Source of the DNA: Onstottus_B sp035558335 | Lineage (GTDB): Bacteria > Acidobacteriota > Blastocatellia > UBA7656 | Reading direction: 5' to 3' | Assembly: GCA_035558335.1 (NCBI GenBank) | Contig: DATMCM010000125.1 | Span: 1-13,480 of the forward strand | DNA length: 13,480 bases | Part shown: piece by piece, positions 1 through 8,195 of the stretch | Layout of the letters: each line of letters opens with the position of its first letter | How positions within the stretch are numbered: the stretch's first letter is position 1 | Notes under the pieces: generated by a model | What the model saw: the letters and a program-made list of their open reading frames with translations, nothing else | Database searches by the model: none | Told to the model about the DNA's origin: nothing | Position numbers and translations under genes: made by a program

Positions 1-405
1 GTTGTAACGCTTCGCCGACGCGCCGGTGTGGACTCGCACGGCGCTGAAGTCGCGCCCGAAACGTGTCTCGTAGAATTCCCCAACGCCCGGCGACAGCCGT
101 TCCCCGCCTTTCGTCAACTCGCTCTCGGCTGGTTGATCGAGTTCGCTTCCAGCCTCGGATTTCGGCTCGGCTGTATGGGAGAAGCTTCCCATCATTGCCT
201 GAGCTACTCGGTCGGCCTCCTGCTCGTAGACATCGCCCGTTTCGTTCACTTTGAGTTTCGCTTGCAGCTTCTTCTTGCCGCACTCCTGACAGTCACTACC
301 GCCGATCGTGTGAGTACCGCACGCGCATTTGCGCTGCAGGAGACTGCCGGTTTGCTGCATCGATACTTGCGCCGATCGAGCGACTTGTGACGACTGCTGA
401 TTCAC
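1..405 (-). CDS. DUF4157 domain protein, eCIS-associated (C-terminus cut by window edge)
   Basis: Only the first 135 codons are present and the frame is open at position 1. I start it at the GTG whose first bases overlap the TGA of the upstream gene (GTGA), with GGAGG 9 bases ahead; an in-frame ATG 15 codons later (358-360) is the alternative. Residues 27-42 hold four cysteines (C27, C29, C39, C42) in a CxC...CxxC layout followed by a Lys run, which looks like a small metal-binding knuckle. Next comes the motif VNETGDVYEQEADRVAQAMM (about 53-72) and then LSPGVGEFYETRFGRDFSAV (about 104-123), both hallmarks of DUF4157. In this family a metallopeptidase-like HExxH motif follows shortly after; it would fall just past the edge, so it is not seen. 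DUF4157 proteins are common in eCIS loci and are often regarded as cargo or accessory factors; the exact role is unknown. Confidence 0.9.
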   Translation of the reverse strand, partial: MNQQSSQVARSAQVSMQQTGSLLQRKCACGTHTIGGSDCQECGKKKLQAKLKVNETGDVYEQEADRVAQAMMGSFSHTAEPKSEAGSELDQPAESELTKGGERLSPGVGEFYETRFGRDFSAVRVHTGASAKRYN

Positions 406-659
406 TTGCCGATGCCTCCGTAAACAGCCCCTGCGATCTGTGCTCCGAGATGCTTGGCGCCGGTTTCGCTCGTCAATTGAATCGCTCCCGCGCGCAGCGA
501 CGGCAGCGCACCGCCGGTGAGCAGTCCCGAGTTCACCCCGCCGGCAACCAGCAGCCGCGCCAGCTCGGTTTCGACAGCTGTCCGCACTTGCGCATGCTGC
601 TGCGGTTCGACCGGCAGCCCATCCAGAATCAGGCGTTCGATGTGCACGTTGATATTCAC
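402..659 (-). CDS. Small eCIS-associated protein of unknown function (85 aa)
   Basis: This 85-residue protein starts with GTG, overlapping the ATPase stop codon by GTGA, and has GGAGG 7 bases upstream. It ends in another GTGA overlap with the DUF4157 gene, so the three genes are translationally coupled. The N-terminus (MNINVHIERLILDGLPV) reads as a beta strand plus turn, followed by an amphipathic helix containing AVETELARLL (about residues 28-37), and the C-terminal half is Gly/Ala-rich and ends AGAVYGGIGK. There is no signal peptide, no cysteine and no catalytic motif. Small proteins with this kind of N-terminus are, to my recollection, regular members of eCIS loci between the ATPase and DUF4157 genes. 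Function is not known; an adaptor or chaperone role for the downstream protein is only a guess from coupling. Confidence 0.8.
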   Translation of the reverse strand: MNINVHIERLILDGLPVEPQQHAQVRTAVETELARLLVAGGVNSGLLTGGALPSLRAGAIQLTSETGAKHLGAQIAGAVYGGIGK

Positions 660-2800
660 GCGACGGCCTCCGCCGGTTGCACCCAGGCGAAATCGGCTTC
701 GCTGATCGTGCGTTTTAGCTTCAGGAACTCGGTGCGCGCCGCATCGAGCAACAGCGTCATCGTCACAGGCGTGCCGGCCGCGGCTGCGAGAAAGGCCGCA
801 TTTATCGCGACGTTGTTTATGCTCCCTCCGTTCAAATTCAGCCGCGAGAGCCGAACGTAATCCAGGCCACGGGTCTCGGTCCCCTCGGGGAAGATTCTTT
901 CCCAGATGGCCTTCCGCTCCGGCTGTCCCTGTTGACGGAAGTTGACTATGAACCTGATTCGGCGCATGAAAGCCGGATCAAGCGCGCTTTGCATGTTCGT
1001 AGCCATGATCGCAAGCCCGCTAAAAGACTCGAGTCGCTGAAGCAGGTAATTGATCTCGATGTTCGCGTACCGGTCGTGGCTGTCTTTGACCTCGCTCCGC
1101 TTGCCGAACAGCGCGTCCGCTTCGTCGAAGAACAGAATCACGCCGCCGTCTTCGGCCGCGTCGAATAAGCGCCGGAGGTTCTTCTCAGTTTCGCCGATGT
1201 ATTTGTTGACGACGGCTGACAGATCGATCCGGTAGAGATTCAATCGCAGGTCATTGGCCAGAACCTCGGCGGACATGGTTTTCCCGGTACCGCTTTCCCC
1301 GGCGAAGAGCGCGTTGATGCTCAATCCTCGTGAGCGGGTCGCCGCAAAGCCGCCGGCGCCATAAACCTGTCCGCGATGTCTGACCTGCGCCGCGATTTGA
1401 CCGAGCAGTTTCAGCTCGACTTCGGACAGCGCGAGGTCATCCCAGGTCGCTTTGGGCTCGATGCGCTGGGCCAGGCCATCCAGTTCCGGCCGCACCGCCT
1501 CCAGACAGGCCGACCACAAACGATCTCGCCGCAGCGCGGGATCGCTTCCCTCGGGTTCACGCGTTGAGTCTGCGACTTGATGAATCGTCAGCAGATTGAG
1601 GTTGAATTGAGTCGCAAGGGTTGCCGCCGTTTCTTGCACTTCCGCGCCGAGCACGTCAACCCAAGCCGTCTCCTGTTCGGCCGGAGTCGGTTTGGCGATG
1701 TCGATGGTTATCGTCTCTCGACTCGATAACTGCCGCGAATCCCGCGCGTCGAGAAAGATGACTCCGTTGCTGCGAGTTAGGAAGCGGTTGAGTGGAGGCG
1801 CATGAGTTTCGCTCGCCCCTTCTCGCTCCTGCTTCACCGCGTCAAGGTAAATGGCCATCGGCCAGAGCGCCGTTTCACGCTCAGACAAACGCGCGAGTGT
1901 TTCGAGGTCTCCGGCGTGTGTAGGCATCAGCTCGGCGGGCAATCGATACAATCGCAGACCCAACGCCGCCGCCGCGTGCTGTGCGACCAGTTGCTTGCTG
2001 GCTGTGTCGGCGCCTGCGAGTTGAATGACCGGCACCGCCCGCGTGCCATCCGTTTGCCGCATTCGGTCGACGATCGCGTGTGCCACGCGCTGATGTGAAG
2101 GCGGCAACACCGTGTCGAGCTGAGCCGGCAGCGGAAGGAGCAGCGGCGCAAGCCTGTCATCCAGGTAGTTCAGCCCTTTCAGAAAATTAACGATGCGCTC
2201 GTCGGCTCGCAGCGCGCTCGCGGTCAAGGGTTGTGCAGCCGGCTGGCTGATCTCAATAAGCCGCCAGTGTCGCAACGAGCCTTCGGGCGAAATAGCGTTC
2301 CACTCGGCTTCATCGAATAAGGCCATCGCTAAAGCGAACGTGGGATAAGGGGAATTAGGATTGTCCTGCGCGCGCGCGCACAACGCGGGAATGCGAGTAT
2401 CGAGCTCCATCGCTACGCACAGCAAGAGGACGTTGCGCTCGAAGCGCGACATCCCAAAGCTCTGGGCCAGCATGATCATCGCCGGTGGCGGTGTCACCGA
2501 CTCGGCGGCAGTCATCTTCTCCGAAGCTCGCGCCAGTTGCTCCTCCGTCACCAGTAGCGAATCGGGGCCGGGCGGAAGCAGCTTTTGCGAAGGCTCCGGC
2601 GCTACCACTCTGTTCCACAGCTTCCATTTGGGCTCGGCGGGAAGACCCCTCGGCGGCTCAACCAACGGCGCAGGTTCGGGCAGCGCCCCGGCCGGCGACG
2701 ATATCTGCGCCAAGCGCTGCAAGCGCAACCGCAGCCACTCGAGCGCCAACTTCAAGTACTGCTGGTTGTTCTCCTGCCAGGTCTTTGACTCTTCGTTCAT
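656..2800 (-). CDS. eCIS AAA+ ATPase (Afp15/Pvc15-like)
   Basis: 714 residues, ATG start, with only a weak Shine-Dalgarno (AAGAG) about 5 bases ahead. The C-terminal AAA+ module is complete: Walker A GESGTGKT (501-508), Walker B FFDEAD (about 557-562), sensor-1 Asn in MATN (602), and arginine residues RR at 614-615 in the place of the arginine finger. The first half (about residues 100-440) looks like a second, degenerate AAA module: it has GADTASKQ (263-270) where a P-loop would be and YLDA (318-321) where Walker B would be, but no GK[ST]. This two-module layout with a dead first half and the length near 700 fit the ATPase that accompanies eCIS particles, whose proposed role is in assembly or remodelling of the particle. 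It sits 33 bases after the DUF4255 gene and overlaps the next gene by 4 bases. Assignment to the family is firm; the mechanism is not established. Confidence 0.93.
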   Translation of the reverse strand: MNEESKTWQENNQQYLKLALEWLRLRLQRLAQISSPAGALPEPAPLVEPPRGLPAEPKWKLWNRVVAPEPSQKLLPPGPDSLLVTEEQLARASEKMTAAESVTPPPAMIMLAQSFGMSRFERNVLLLCVAMELDTRIPALCARAQDNPNSPYPTFALAMALFDEAEWNAISPEGSLRHWRLIEISQPAAQPLTASALRADERIVNFLKGLNYLDDRLAPLLLPLPAQLDTVLPPSHQRVAHAIVDRMRQTDGTRAVPVIQLAGADTASKQLVAQHAAAALGLRLYRLPAELMPTHAGDLETLARLSERETALWPMAIYLDAVKQEREGASETHAPPLNRFLTRSNGVIFLDARDSRQLSSRETITIDIAKPTPAEQETAWVDVLGAEVQETAATLATQFNLNLLTIHQVADSTREPEGSDPALRRDRLWSACLEAVRPELDGLAQRIEPKATWDDLALSEVELKLLGQIAAQVRHRGQVYGAGGFAATRSRGLSINALFAGESGTGKTMSAEVLANDLRLNLYRIDLSAVVNKYIGETEKNLRRLFDAAEDGGVILFFDEADALFGKRSEVKDSHDRYANIEINYLLQRLESFSGLAIMATNMQSALDPAFMRRIRFIVNFRQQGQPERKAIWERIFPEGTETRGLDYVRLSRLNLNGGSINNVAINAAFLAAAAGTPVTMTLLLDAARTEFLKLKRTISEADFAWVQPAEAVA

Positions 2801-2833
2801 TTGACTCTTATTCGAAGCCTGACCGCGTGCGCC

Positions 2834-4075
2834 TCAATTGATCGTGATGGTCTTGTTCGCGTCGAACTCGAGAGGCGCGTTCTCCGGATCGCCCGGCTGC
2901 CGCGGCGCAATGATTTCGCTGTCGACGCCGTCCACTCGCAGGCGAGTCAGTAAGCCAACGCCGACCGGCACCGGAAAATCCCCGGTGGTTGGCGTAGTTA
3001 TGATGAATGTCAGATTGTTCGTCTGCGATGCGCGCGGTTCGGCCTTAGCTTCGAAGTCCCCGAGCAGCAATGAAACCCGCTGTTCCGGCAGCACATTCAC
3101 GCTGCAAACCAGGTCGATGGTCGCCACGCCGGCGACGCGAGCCACGACGCGGGGTAGTGGCGGCGTGATCACCGGAGCAACCGCGAGCGGGAGGTCGTTG
3201 CTCGAGATCTCGCCCTTCGGCGTGGTGAGCTTTACTGCAATCGAGTAGAAACCCGCCGCCAGATCCGCAGGCAGCGTCACCCTCAATTCGTCATCGCTCA
3301 CAGGCGCAGTAGCGGGCTGCGGGGGATTCTCGAACCGCGCCGAAGAAAGCCGCGCGGTTCCACCGGCCAGCCGTCCGCCGTGCAATGTAATGACGTCGCC
3401 GGGGAGCGCGCTAAGCTGGCGCTCCGGCACTTGCAACGAGACCAGCGAAGGAAAGGGTGGGAGCAGATCGGGTTGAGAGATCACGCCTCGATCGGCTTCT
3501 CCGCGTTGCAAAACAGGCAAAGGCGTCTTCGGCGGGCGCGTGCTTTCTATCAGCACCACTGACACCTGGTAGGCGGTCGACACGCGGTAGTTGGTTTGAA
3601 ACGATGTCCACAGTTTTGAAATATCGTCGAGGCTCTGAGGTTGTAATGTAATTCGCACTCGTTCGATCTGTTCGTGCAGATCGCTTGCGCTCAGATCGGT
3701 CAGCGGGGTGGTGGCATTTTTGATCTCCTCCGCTCCAAGCACCGGATGATCGTAGAGCACGCTCATCGCCTGTCCGAGCAAACGATGGGCACCAGTATCG
3801 TCGCCGTCGTCACTGTAAGCCGTTAGCAGATAGTAAAGCGTCAACGGCAACGGCGGTTGTCCCGTTTCTCCCTGCTTCGATTGTCGGGGCATCTCCTGGT
3901 TTCGATACGCTGCATCGGGCGCGGCCTCGTAAAGAAACAAGTTGAGCTGATCGCCGGCATTGGCGCCTCGCGCGGTGTCGAGCGGCCGCGCGGTCACGTC
4001 CAGAATACCCACTCCGCGCGTGAGCAGACTTCGCAGCGTTGCGGTGACGGCAGCAATCGCGAGGGAGTTGCTCAT
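2834..4075 (-). CDS. DUF4255 protein, eCIS tail terminator family (Afp16/Pvc16-like)
   Basis: 413 residues, ATG start overlapping the upstream stop (ATGA). The first ~180 residues are the DUF4255 / Pvc16 N-terminal domain: an N-terminal helix (AIAAVTATLRSLL), a strand with LNLFLYEAAPDAAYRNQE (about 44-61), then PLPLTLYYLLTAYS (75-88) and RLLGQAMSVLYDHP (98-111). Proteins with this domain cap the end of the tube and sheath in characterised particles and set tail completion. After about residue 200 comes a beta-rich region with Gly/Pro turns (for example PGDVITLHGGRLAGGTARL) that looks like one or two IPT/TIG-type immunoglobulin-like domains; these are absent from the shortest family members and make this a long version. 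The gene lies between the Pro-rich protein and the ATPase, the usual neighbourhood. Confidence 0.92.
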   Translation of the reverse strand: MSNSLAIAAVTATLRSLLTRGVGILDVTARPLDTARGANAGDQLNLFLYEAAPDAAYRNQEMPRQSKQGETGQPPLPLTLYYLLTAYSDDGDDTGAHRLLGQAMSVLYDHPVLGAEEIKNATTPLTDLSASDLHEQIERVRITLQPQSLDDISKLWTSFQTNYRVSTAYQVSVVLIESTRPPKTPLPVLQRGEADRGVISQPDLLPPFPSLVSLQVPERQLSALPGDVITLHGGRLAGGTARLSSARFENPPQPATAPVSDDELRVTLPADLAAGFYSIAVKLTTPKGEISSNDLPLAVAPVITPPLPRVVARVAGVATIDLVCSVNVLPEQRVSLLLGDFEAKAEPRASQTNNLTFIITTPTTGDFPVPVGVGLLTRLRVDGVDSEIIAPRQPGDPENAPLEFDANKTITIN

Positions 4076-4959
4076 CGCGCGCCCCCGTTGCTGCGCCGGC
4101 GCAAGTAGTCGTCGAGGTTCATCACCGGCGGTGTTGCGCGCGGCTTTGCTGATGATGATGGCTTGGATGATTGAACGGCACGGACTTCAATCCGACCTAT
4201 CGTCACGTGAACGGTCGGCTCCGGAGAAAGGTTTGCCTGTTGTCTGAATGCCAGTCTGTCACCCTCGAGACGCGGCGCGAGACGAGATTGAACGATGATC
4301 GGGAGTCGGTTGGTTGAGCCGGTTTCTTCAAACACTCCTGATGACGGGGCGATCGTAGCGACAGGCGGGAGCTTTGGGCTGTTCTCCTGGCGGCGCGCGG
4401 AACCATCCGGACCCGCCGTTTCGCGAGCGCCGACCGGCGATGGTTCCAGGGCGGTGGCTGAAGGCAAGCGGTGAGCAACCGGAAGCCGCCGCGAATTATT
4501 CAGTTGCTCGTCGTCCTGGGAAACGGGCTGGATCGTTGTGGTCCGCGGTTCGCCGAGAATGGGACTTCGATGGCTGTTCGGAACGCGTCGGTTGTCAGGT
4601 TCTGCGGTGGAAGCGGCCGTTTGATCCGATTGCCATGCCGCCCGGCTGCCGCGGGCCAATGAGACTCCGCTCGGTCTTCGGGCTTCAACCGGTCCGTTGA
4701 CGCCTGGCTCATCATTGACGTCAAAAGGTTTCCTGACTTGTCTGTAGGAGGAGCGACGAGGCGCGGTGTTCACCGAAGCTGTACTCTCGAGTCGTTCTCG
4801 AAGCTCGGCTGCCATCGCCGGTGGGCGGCCGAACTCGGCTCGATTGCTCCCGCCTTCTGGTTGAACGGGCGCCAGCTCAAACTGTCCAGGCAGACGCGGG
4901 CGCACCAACGGAGTCAGATTCAAAGTTCGCGCCGCAATGTTTGCCAGATAGTTGTTCAC
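4072..4959 (-). CDS. Disordered Pro/Ser/Arg-rich eCIS-associated protein (unknown function)
   Basis: 295 residues from a GTG start, 22 bases after the previous stop, without a clear Shine-Dalgarno, so the start is less certain. The middle (about residues 35-225) is rich in Pro, Ser, Arg, Thr and Glu with few hydrophobics and is probably disordered. Only the ends look ordered: a short N-terminal helix (NNYLANIAARTLNLTPLVRP) and a C-terminal block with VHVTIGRIEVRAV (about 250-262) and then MNLDDYLRRRSNGG. The strand-like VHVTIGRIEVRAV plus the LDDYLRRR tail is a pattern I recall from otherwise variable proteins encoded in eCIS loci. There is no signal peptide, cysteine pair or enzyme motif. 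The stop overlaps the DUF4255 start. A linker or scaffold role is possible, but function is unknown. Confidence 0.82.
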   Translation of the reverse strand: MNNYLANIAARTLNLTPLVRPRLPGQFELAPVQPEGGSNRAEFGRPPAMAAELRERLESTASVNTAPRRSSYRQVRKPFDVNDEPGVNGPVEARRPSGVSLARGSRAAWQSDQTAASTAEPDNRRVPNSHRSPILGEPRTTTIQPVSQDDEQLNNSRRLPVAHRLPSATALEPSPVGARETAGPDGSARRQENSPKLPPVATIAPSSGVFEETGSTNRLPIIVQSRLAPRLEGDRLAFRQQANLSPEPTVHVTIGRIEVRAVQSSKPSSSAKPRATPPVMNLDDYLRRRSNGGAR

Positions 4960-4981
4960 GATTCGGTCCGGCCTATTCGTA

Positions 4982-5746
4982 TCAAGTCACGGCGCCGATG
5001 ATCTGAAGATAGAGTTGTCGCCGCTGGACGCTCATCGCCAGAATGTCGGACTCGCGCCAACCGAAGGTGGAAGCCAGCAGGCACACGTCGCTTAGTAACC
5101 GTCTTGCCCAGTTGTCGATTTCGTTCCACAGGAACGAAACGATATCGAATGCCGATAGCCACCGATGACCGCAGTCCGCGCAGTTTAGCTCCAGTTGAAC
5201 GTTGGCTTGCGGATCTGCCTTCTCCATCTCGGCTGCAACAGCGTCGAGCACCGCCGGCGGCAGGGTGCGCGACGAATCGAGGTTTTGCCTCTTGCCGTTG
5301 TGTCGAACCTGGACCAGACAGCGCAAGAGCAACCTTCCAGTCAGCCCTGCTGCGTCACATTCCGCGCGGCCCGGTTCGGTAAGGGCAGCAAGGTCTTCAC
5401 TGTTCGGCAGTCGAAACTCAACGAGGTAACCGCCATTACGGATCGTCAGCGTTTCGGGCGGAGGTTGACCAGCTCCGACCCTGAGCTCGGTCGCCTCAAA
5501 GCCCAGCTCGAGTTGCCGACCGCACTCGGGGCAAGCAGTCAGACCGGTGAGCTTCGAACCAAAAAGAACCTCGCGCAAAGTGAGTAATTGGGCGTCGCGC
5601 CGGCCGATGCTCAGTTTCTCCAGCTCTTCATGTGGTCTGTCAGGCGACGCGGTGGCGAGCAACATCAATGCCTGCGTCGTCATCGGTTGTGCTCGCCCGC
5701 GCTCCCAAACAGCCAATAGTTCTGAAGCAGAAGGAGCTTGCATCAC
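4982..5746 (-). CDS. Zinc-ribbon T4-like baseplate/hub-assembly protein of the eCIS
   Basis: 254 residues. The start codons are GTG-ATG in tandem: the GTG (5746) overlaps the tube gene's TGA as GTGA, the ATG (5743) as TGATG; both are plausible and differ by one residue. Two CxxC pairs, CPEC (72-75) and CADC (189-192), form a likely split zinc ribbon. The C-terminal segment with DIVSFLWNEIDNWARRLL (about 201-218) followed by FGWRESDILAMSVQRRQLYL (228-247) is typical of the phage T4 gp26/gp51-like baseplate family found after the tube gene in many contractile tails. In that family the role is in baseplate hub assembly, possibly as a chaperone rather than a structural part. The family link is by recognised sequence pattern; the precise role in this particle is inferred. 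Confidence 0.8.
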   Translation of the reverse strand: MMQAPSASELLAVWERGRAQPMTTQALMLLATASPDRPHEELEKLSIGRRDAQLLTLREVLFGSKLTGLTACPECGRQLELGFEATELRVGAGQPPPETLTIRNGGYLVEFRLPNSEDLAALTEPGRAECDAAGLTGRLLLRCLVQVRHNGKRQNLDSSRTLPPAVLDAVAAEMEKADPQANVQLELNCADCGHRWLSAFDIVSFLWNEIDNWARRLLSDVCLLASTFGWRESDILAMSVQRRQLYLQIIGAVT

Positions 5747-6267
5747 TGAGGCTCGGTGAAAGTCGGTTCTGTGGGTTCAGGAACCTCGATGTCCCGCTCC
5801 CAGCCCTCGTTTTCGAGCTTGATATGCTGTATGAGAACCGCGTTCGCGTTGGCATCCAGGTCGGCATAGGCCTGAAACTCCGAGACCCAGCATCGAAAGA
5901 TTTTGTATGCCAGGGCGAGCTGACCGGCTTCGTTGTAGACCTCGATGATGATGTCCTTGCGGAAGTCTTTGAGGGAAACTTCGGCGCCAGGCAGCGAGCC
6001 GAAGTTCCAGACTTTGTTCGCCCACAGCTCGAACTCTTTGTCGTGGGTCACGCCACGATCGAGAGATATGGCCTCGTACTCGGTGCGGCCGGGCGACTTG
6101 CGGCTGCTCGAGGGATCACCGCCCTCGCGATGTTTCACGACTTCGGTAGTTCGCTTTAGCGGGCTGACCTTCGAGATGCCGGCGACGTATTTGCCATCCC
6201 ACTTCACACGGAATTTGAAGTTCTTGTACGGATCGAAACGCTGAGCATTAACGGTAAACTGAGCCAT
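5743..6267 (-). CDS. eCIS inner tail tube protein (T4 gp19-like; Afp1/Afp5 family)
   Basis: 174 residues with ATG start and a strong GGGAGGA Shine-Dalgarno 6-7 bases ahead, only 18 bases after the sheath stop. The sequence has the tube-family signature: FDPYKNFKFRVKWDGKYVAG (about 11-30), SKVSPLKRTTEVVKHREGGD (32-51), then TEYEAISLDRGVTHDKEFELWANKVW and a C-terminal strand region WERDIEVPEP. Family members polymerise into hexameric rings that form the inner tube inside the sheath. It is slightly longer than most (about 145-150 residues is usual) because of an acidic, Pro-rich tail after residue 160 (PEPTEPTFTEPQ). Contractile eCIS usually carry more than one tube paralogue; any second copy would lie beyond the left edge. 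Confidence 0.95.
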   Translation of the reverse strand: MAQFTVNAQRFDPYKNFKFRVKWDGKYVAGISKVSPLKRTTEVVKHREGGDPSSSRKSPGRTEYEAISLDRGVTHDKEFELWANKVWNFGSLPGAEVSLKDFRKDIIIEVYNEAGQLALAYKIFRCWVSEFQAYADLDANANAVLIQHIKLENEGWERDIEVPEPTEPTFTEPQ

Positions 6268-6285
6268 ACGTTTTCCTCCCGGGCG

Positions 6286-7788
6286 TTACACCTCGATTTG
6301 ACCGGCCATCTGTTGAAGCTTGATGATCACAAACTCGGCGGGCTTAAGCGGCGCGAACCCCACGATGATGTTGACGATGCCGCGATTGATGTCGCTCTGC
6401 GTTGTGGTCTCTTTGTCGCATTTCACGAAGTAGGCGTCGCGGGGCGTGCGACCCTGGAACGCTCCCTGGCGAAACAGGTCGTGCATGAACGCGCCCACGT
6501 TGAGTCGAATCTGAGCCCACAGCGGTTCGTCGTTGGGTTCGAAGACAACCCACTTCAAGGCACGAAAGAGCGACTCTTCGATGAACAGCGCAGTGCGACG
6601 CACCGGTATGTACTTCCATTCGGAGCCGACTTCGTCGTTACCCTGTAGAGTGCGCGCACCCCACAGGATCGTCCCGAAAACCGGGAACGTGCGAATGCAG
6701 TTGATCGCTCTGACGTTCAGCGCTCCGTTTTCGAGATCGGTCAGCGTCGCCGCCACTCCGTTCGCGCCAGTCAGGCTCGCCTCGGTGCCGGCAGGCGCTT
6801 TCCACACTCCGCGTTGAGCGTCTGTTTGCGCGTAAAGGCCAGCCACAAAGCCGGAAGGCGGAAATGACCGCAGTCGACCAGCCTGACGGGGGTCCGGCGC
6901 CAGTATCCAGGGGAAATAGAAGGCCGCGTTGAGCGAATCCTTACCCGTCAGACCATCGAGGCTCGCTGTGGCTTTGAGCGTGTCGAAGGTGGCGGTTTCC
7001 TCGGAGTCGGCAATCAGGAACGCGCGCCGGTCGCGGCAGAACTTCTGGAGATTTGCCAACGTCGCGTGGTCGGTCTCGGCGGGGACGCACAGCAGGTTGA
7101 ACAAGTCGACGCGGTCGAGCCGGTGAACGCCAACCTCACCGTTCGTACCATCCGCATTCAGGGCATCGTGGAAGGCCGCATCGTCCGGTCTCAGCACGGC
7201 GCCATCCAAGCCGCCCGCCAGCGCGGTTGTCTGGTCGGTCGGAACCTGGGTGGGATCAGTTACCTTGACTGTGATCAGAGTGGACTCGGAGTTTATGACC
7301 GAGACCGCCGAGCGCGTATCGTCGGCCGCCAGTGACAGGTTCTCAAAAGCTTCAACCGTCACATTCGCGCTGTCCTGGTCAAAGACAACCTCCAGTCGAA
7401 ACCGATTGTCATCGGGCTCGGTACGGCGCTTTGTTCTGATCTTGTAGTTGTTTGCCCAGACGCCGGGGCCGGCGGCGGTCACCGACAAGCCGTTGAGCGC
7501 GGCCGTGGCAGTGACGCTATCGGGCGCCGCAAGCCGGACGACATAGCCCTGCTGTCCGCCGTTGGCGAAGAATTGAGAAACGGCGTAGCTCATCGGGCTG
7601 TCAAAGTTCAGCCCCCCAAACTGCCGCTCATAGTCGCTGAAACTTAGAATGAGCTGGGCCTGATTTGTAGGCCCCTTGGGAGCCCAGCCGATAAACGCCG
7701 TAATCGAAGTCGCCACTCCGGTAATCGTGCGGACTCCGCTTGGTATCTCTTCGATGTACACGCCCGGGTAGGTTGGTGTAACTGGCAT
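6286..7788 (-). CDS. eCIS contractile tail sheath protein
   Basis: 500 residues, ATG start preceded by a full AGGAGGT Shine-Dalgarno (plus-strand 7795-7801) at 6 bases, the strongest ribosome site in the operon, as expected for the most abundant subunit. The N-terminus shows the sheath motif PTYPGVYIEEIPSGVRTITG (4-24 region) followed by SITAFIGWAPKGP; the C-terminal sheath domain runs from about residue 394 (RRTALFIEESLFRALKWVVF) through NDEPLWAQIRLNVGAFMHDL to the end, including GRTPRDAYFVKCD. The middle (about 100-370) is the variable outer domain with a chymotrypsin-resistant type of beta/alpha composition seen in phage sheaths. Sheath subunits assemble around the tube and contract to drive it through a membrane. 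It is followed at 18 bases by the tube gene, the standard sheath-tube order. Confidence 0.96.
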   Translation of the reverse strand: MPVTPTYPGVYIEEIPSGVRTITGVATSITAFIGWAPKGPTNQAQLILSFSDYERQFGGLNFDSPMSYAVSQFFANGGQQGYVVRLAAPDSVTATAALNGLSVTAAGPGVWANNYKIRTKRRTEPDDNRFRLEVVFDQDSANVTVEAFENLSLAADDTRSAVSVINSESTLITVKVTDPTQVPTDQTTALAGGLDGAVLRPDDAAFHDALNADGTNGEVGVHRLDRVDLFNLLCVPAETDHATLANLQKFCRDRRAFLIADSEETATFDTLKATASLDGLTGKDSLNAAFYFPWILAPDPRQAGRLRSFPPSGFVAGLYAQTDAQRGVWKAPAGTEASLTGANGVAATLTDLENGALNVRAINCIRTFPVFGTILWGARTLQGNDEVGSEWKYIPVRRTALFIEESLFRALKWVVFEPNDEPLWAQIRLNVGAFMHDLFRQGAFQGRTPRDAYFVKCDKETTTQSDINRGIVNIIVGFAPLKPAEFVIIKLQQMAGQIEV

Positions 7789-7872
7789 CGTCTTACCTCC
7801 TGCGATAACTCGTCAGAATTCATCTTGATCTGAGAATCCGAAAAACAGCGATCCAAAGCGCGGTAAAGCCGC

Positions 7873-8157
7873 TTAGGTTTCCTTCTTGCTAAGCAGAGCG
7901 CGGATCTCGTCCTCGCTGTCAGTGTTAATCAGATACCGCAGCCGCGAGTCGGAACCGCGTCGCTCGAGTATCAGACCTTTTGCCACCAGTCCTGCCAGCA
8001 CTTCTTTTACTTTCGCTGTGCGGCTTTCAATCTTTCTCTCGAGCAGCCACCATTCGGCGATCCCTTCCAACGTGTCCTGCGCGTCGGGGTTGTTGACGAG
8101 ATAGGTCAGCACGTCACGAGCCATTTCTTCTTCTTTTGTTTCTCCACCGAGCCCCAC
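7873..8157 (-). CDS. Small winged-helix protein at the head of the eCIS operon
   Basis: First gene of the operon, 94 residues from the GTG at 8157, which has GAGG 5 bases upstream; an internal ATG at 8124 (83 residues, preceded by a GAAGAAG run) is an equally reasonable start. Residues 12-85 read as a winged-helix fold: helix DVLTYLVNN, helix TLEGIAEWWLLE, recognition-like helix RTAKVKEVLAGLVAKGLI, then the wing LERRGSDSRLRYLIN. This resembles DNA-binding helix-turn-helix regulators, and proteins of this look recur next to eCIS sheath genes. It could be a local transcription regulator or, as a winged-helix fold used for protein contacts, an assembly factor. No metal-binding or sensor motif is visible. 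The sheath gene begins 84 bases downstream. Confidence 0.82.
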   Translation of the reverse strand: MGLGGETKEEEMARDVLTYLVNNPDAQDTLEGIAEWWLLERKIESRTAKVKEVLAGLVAKGLILERRGSDSRLRYLINTDSEDEIRALLSKKET

Positions 8158-8195
8158 ACGCGAACCTCATCGTCGCTATTGCGATTGTCATCGTG

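Noticed and set aside
28..860. Plus-strand open frames at the left edge (28-390, 387-860)
   Set aside because: They are opposite to the DUF4157, 85-residue and ATPase genes, which carry clear family motifs and coupled starts.
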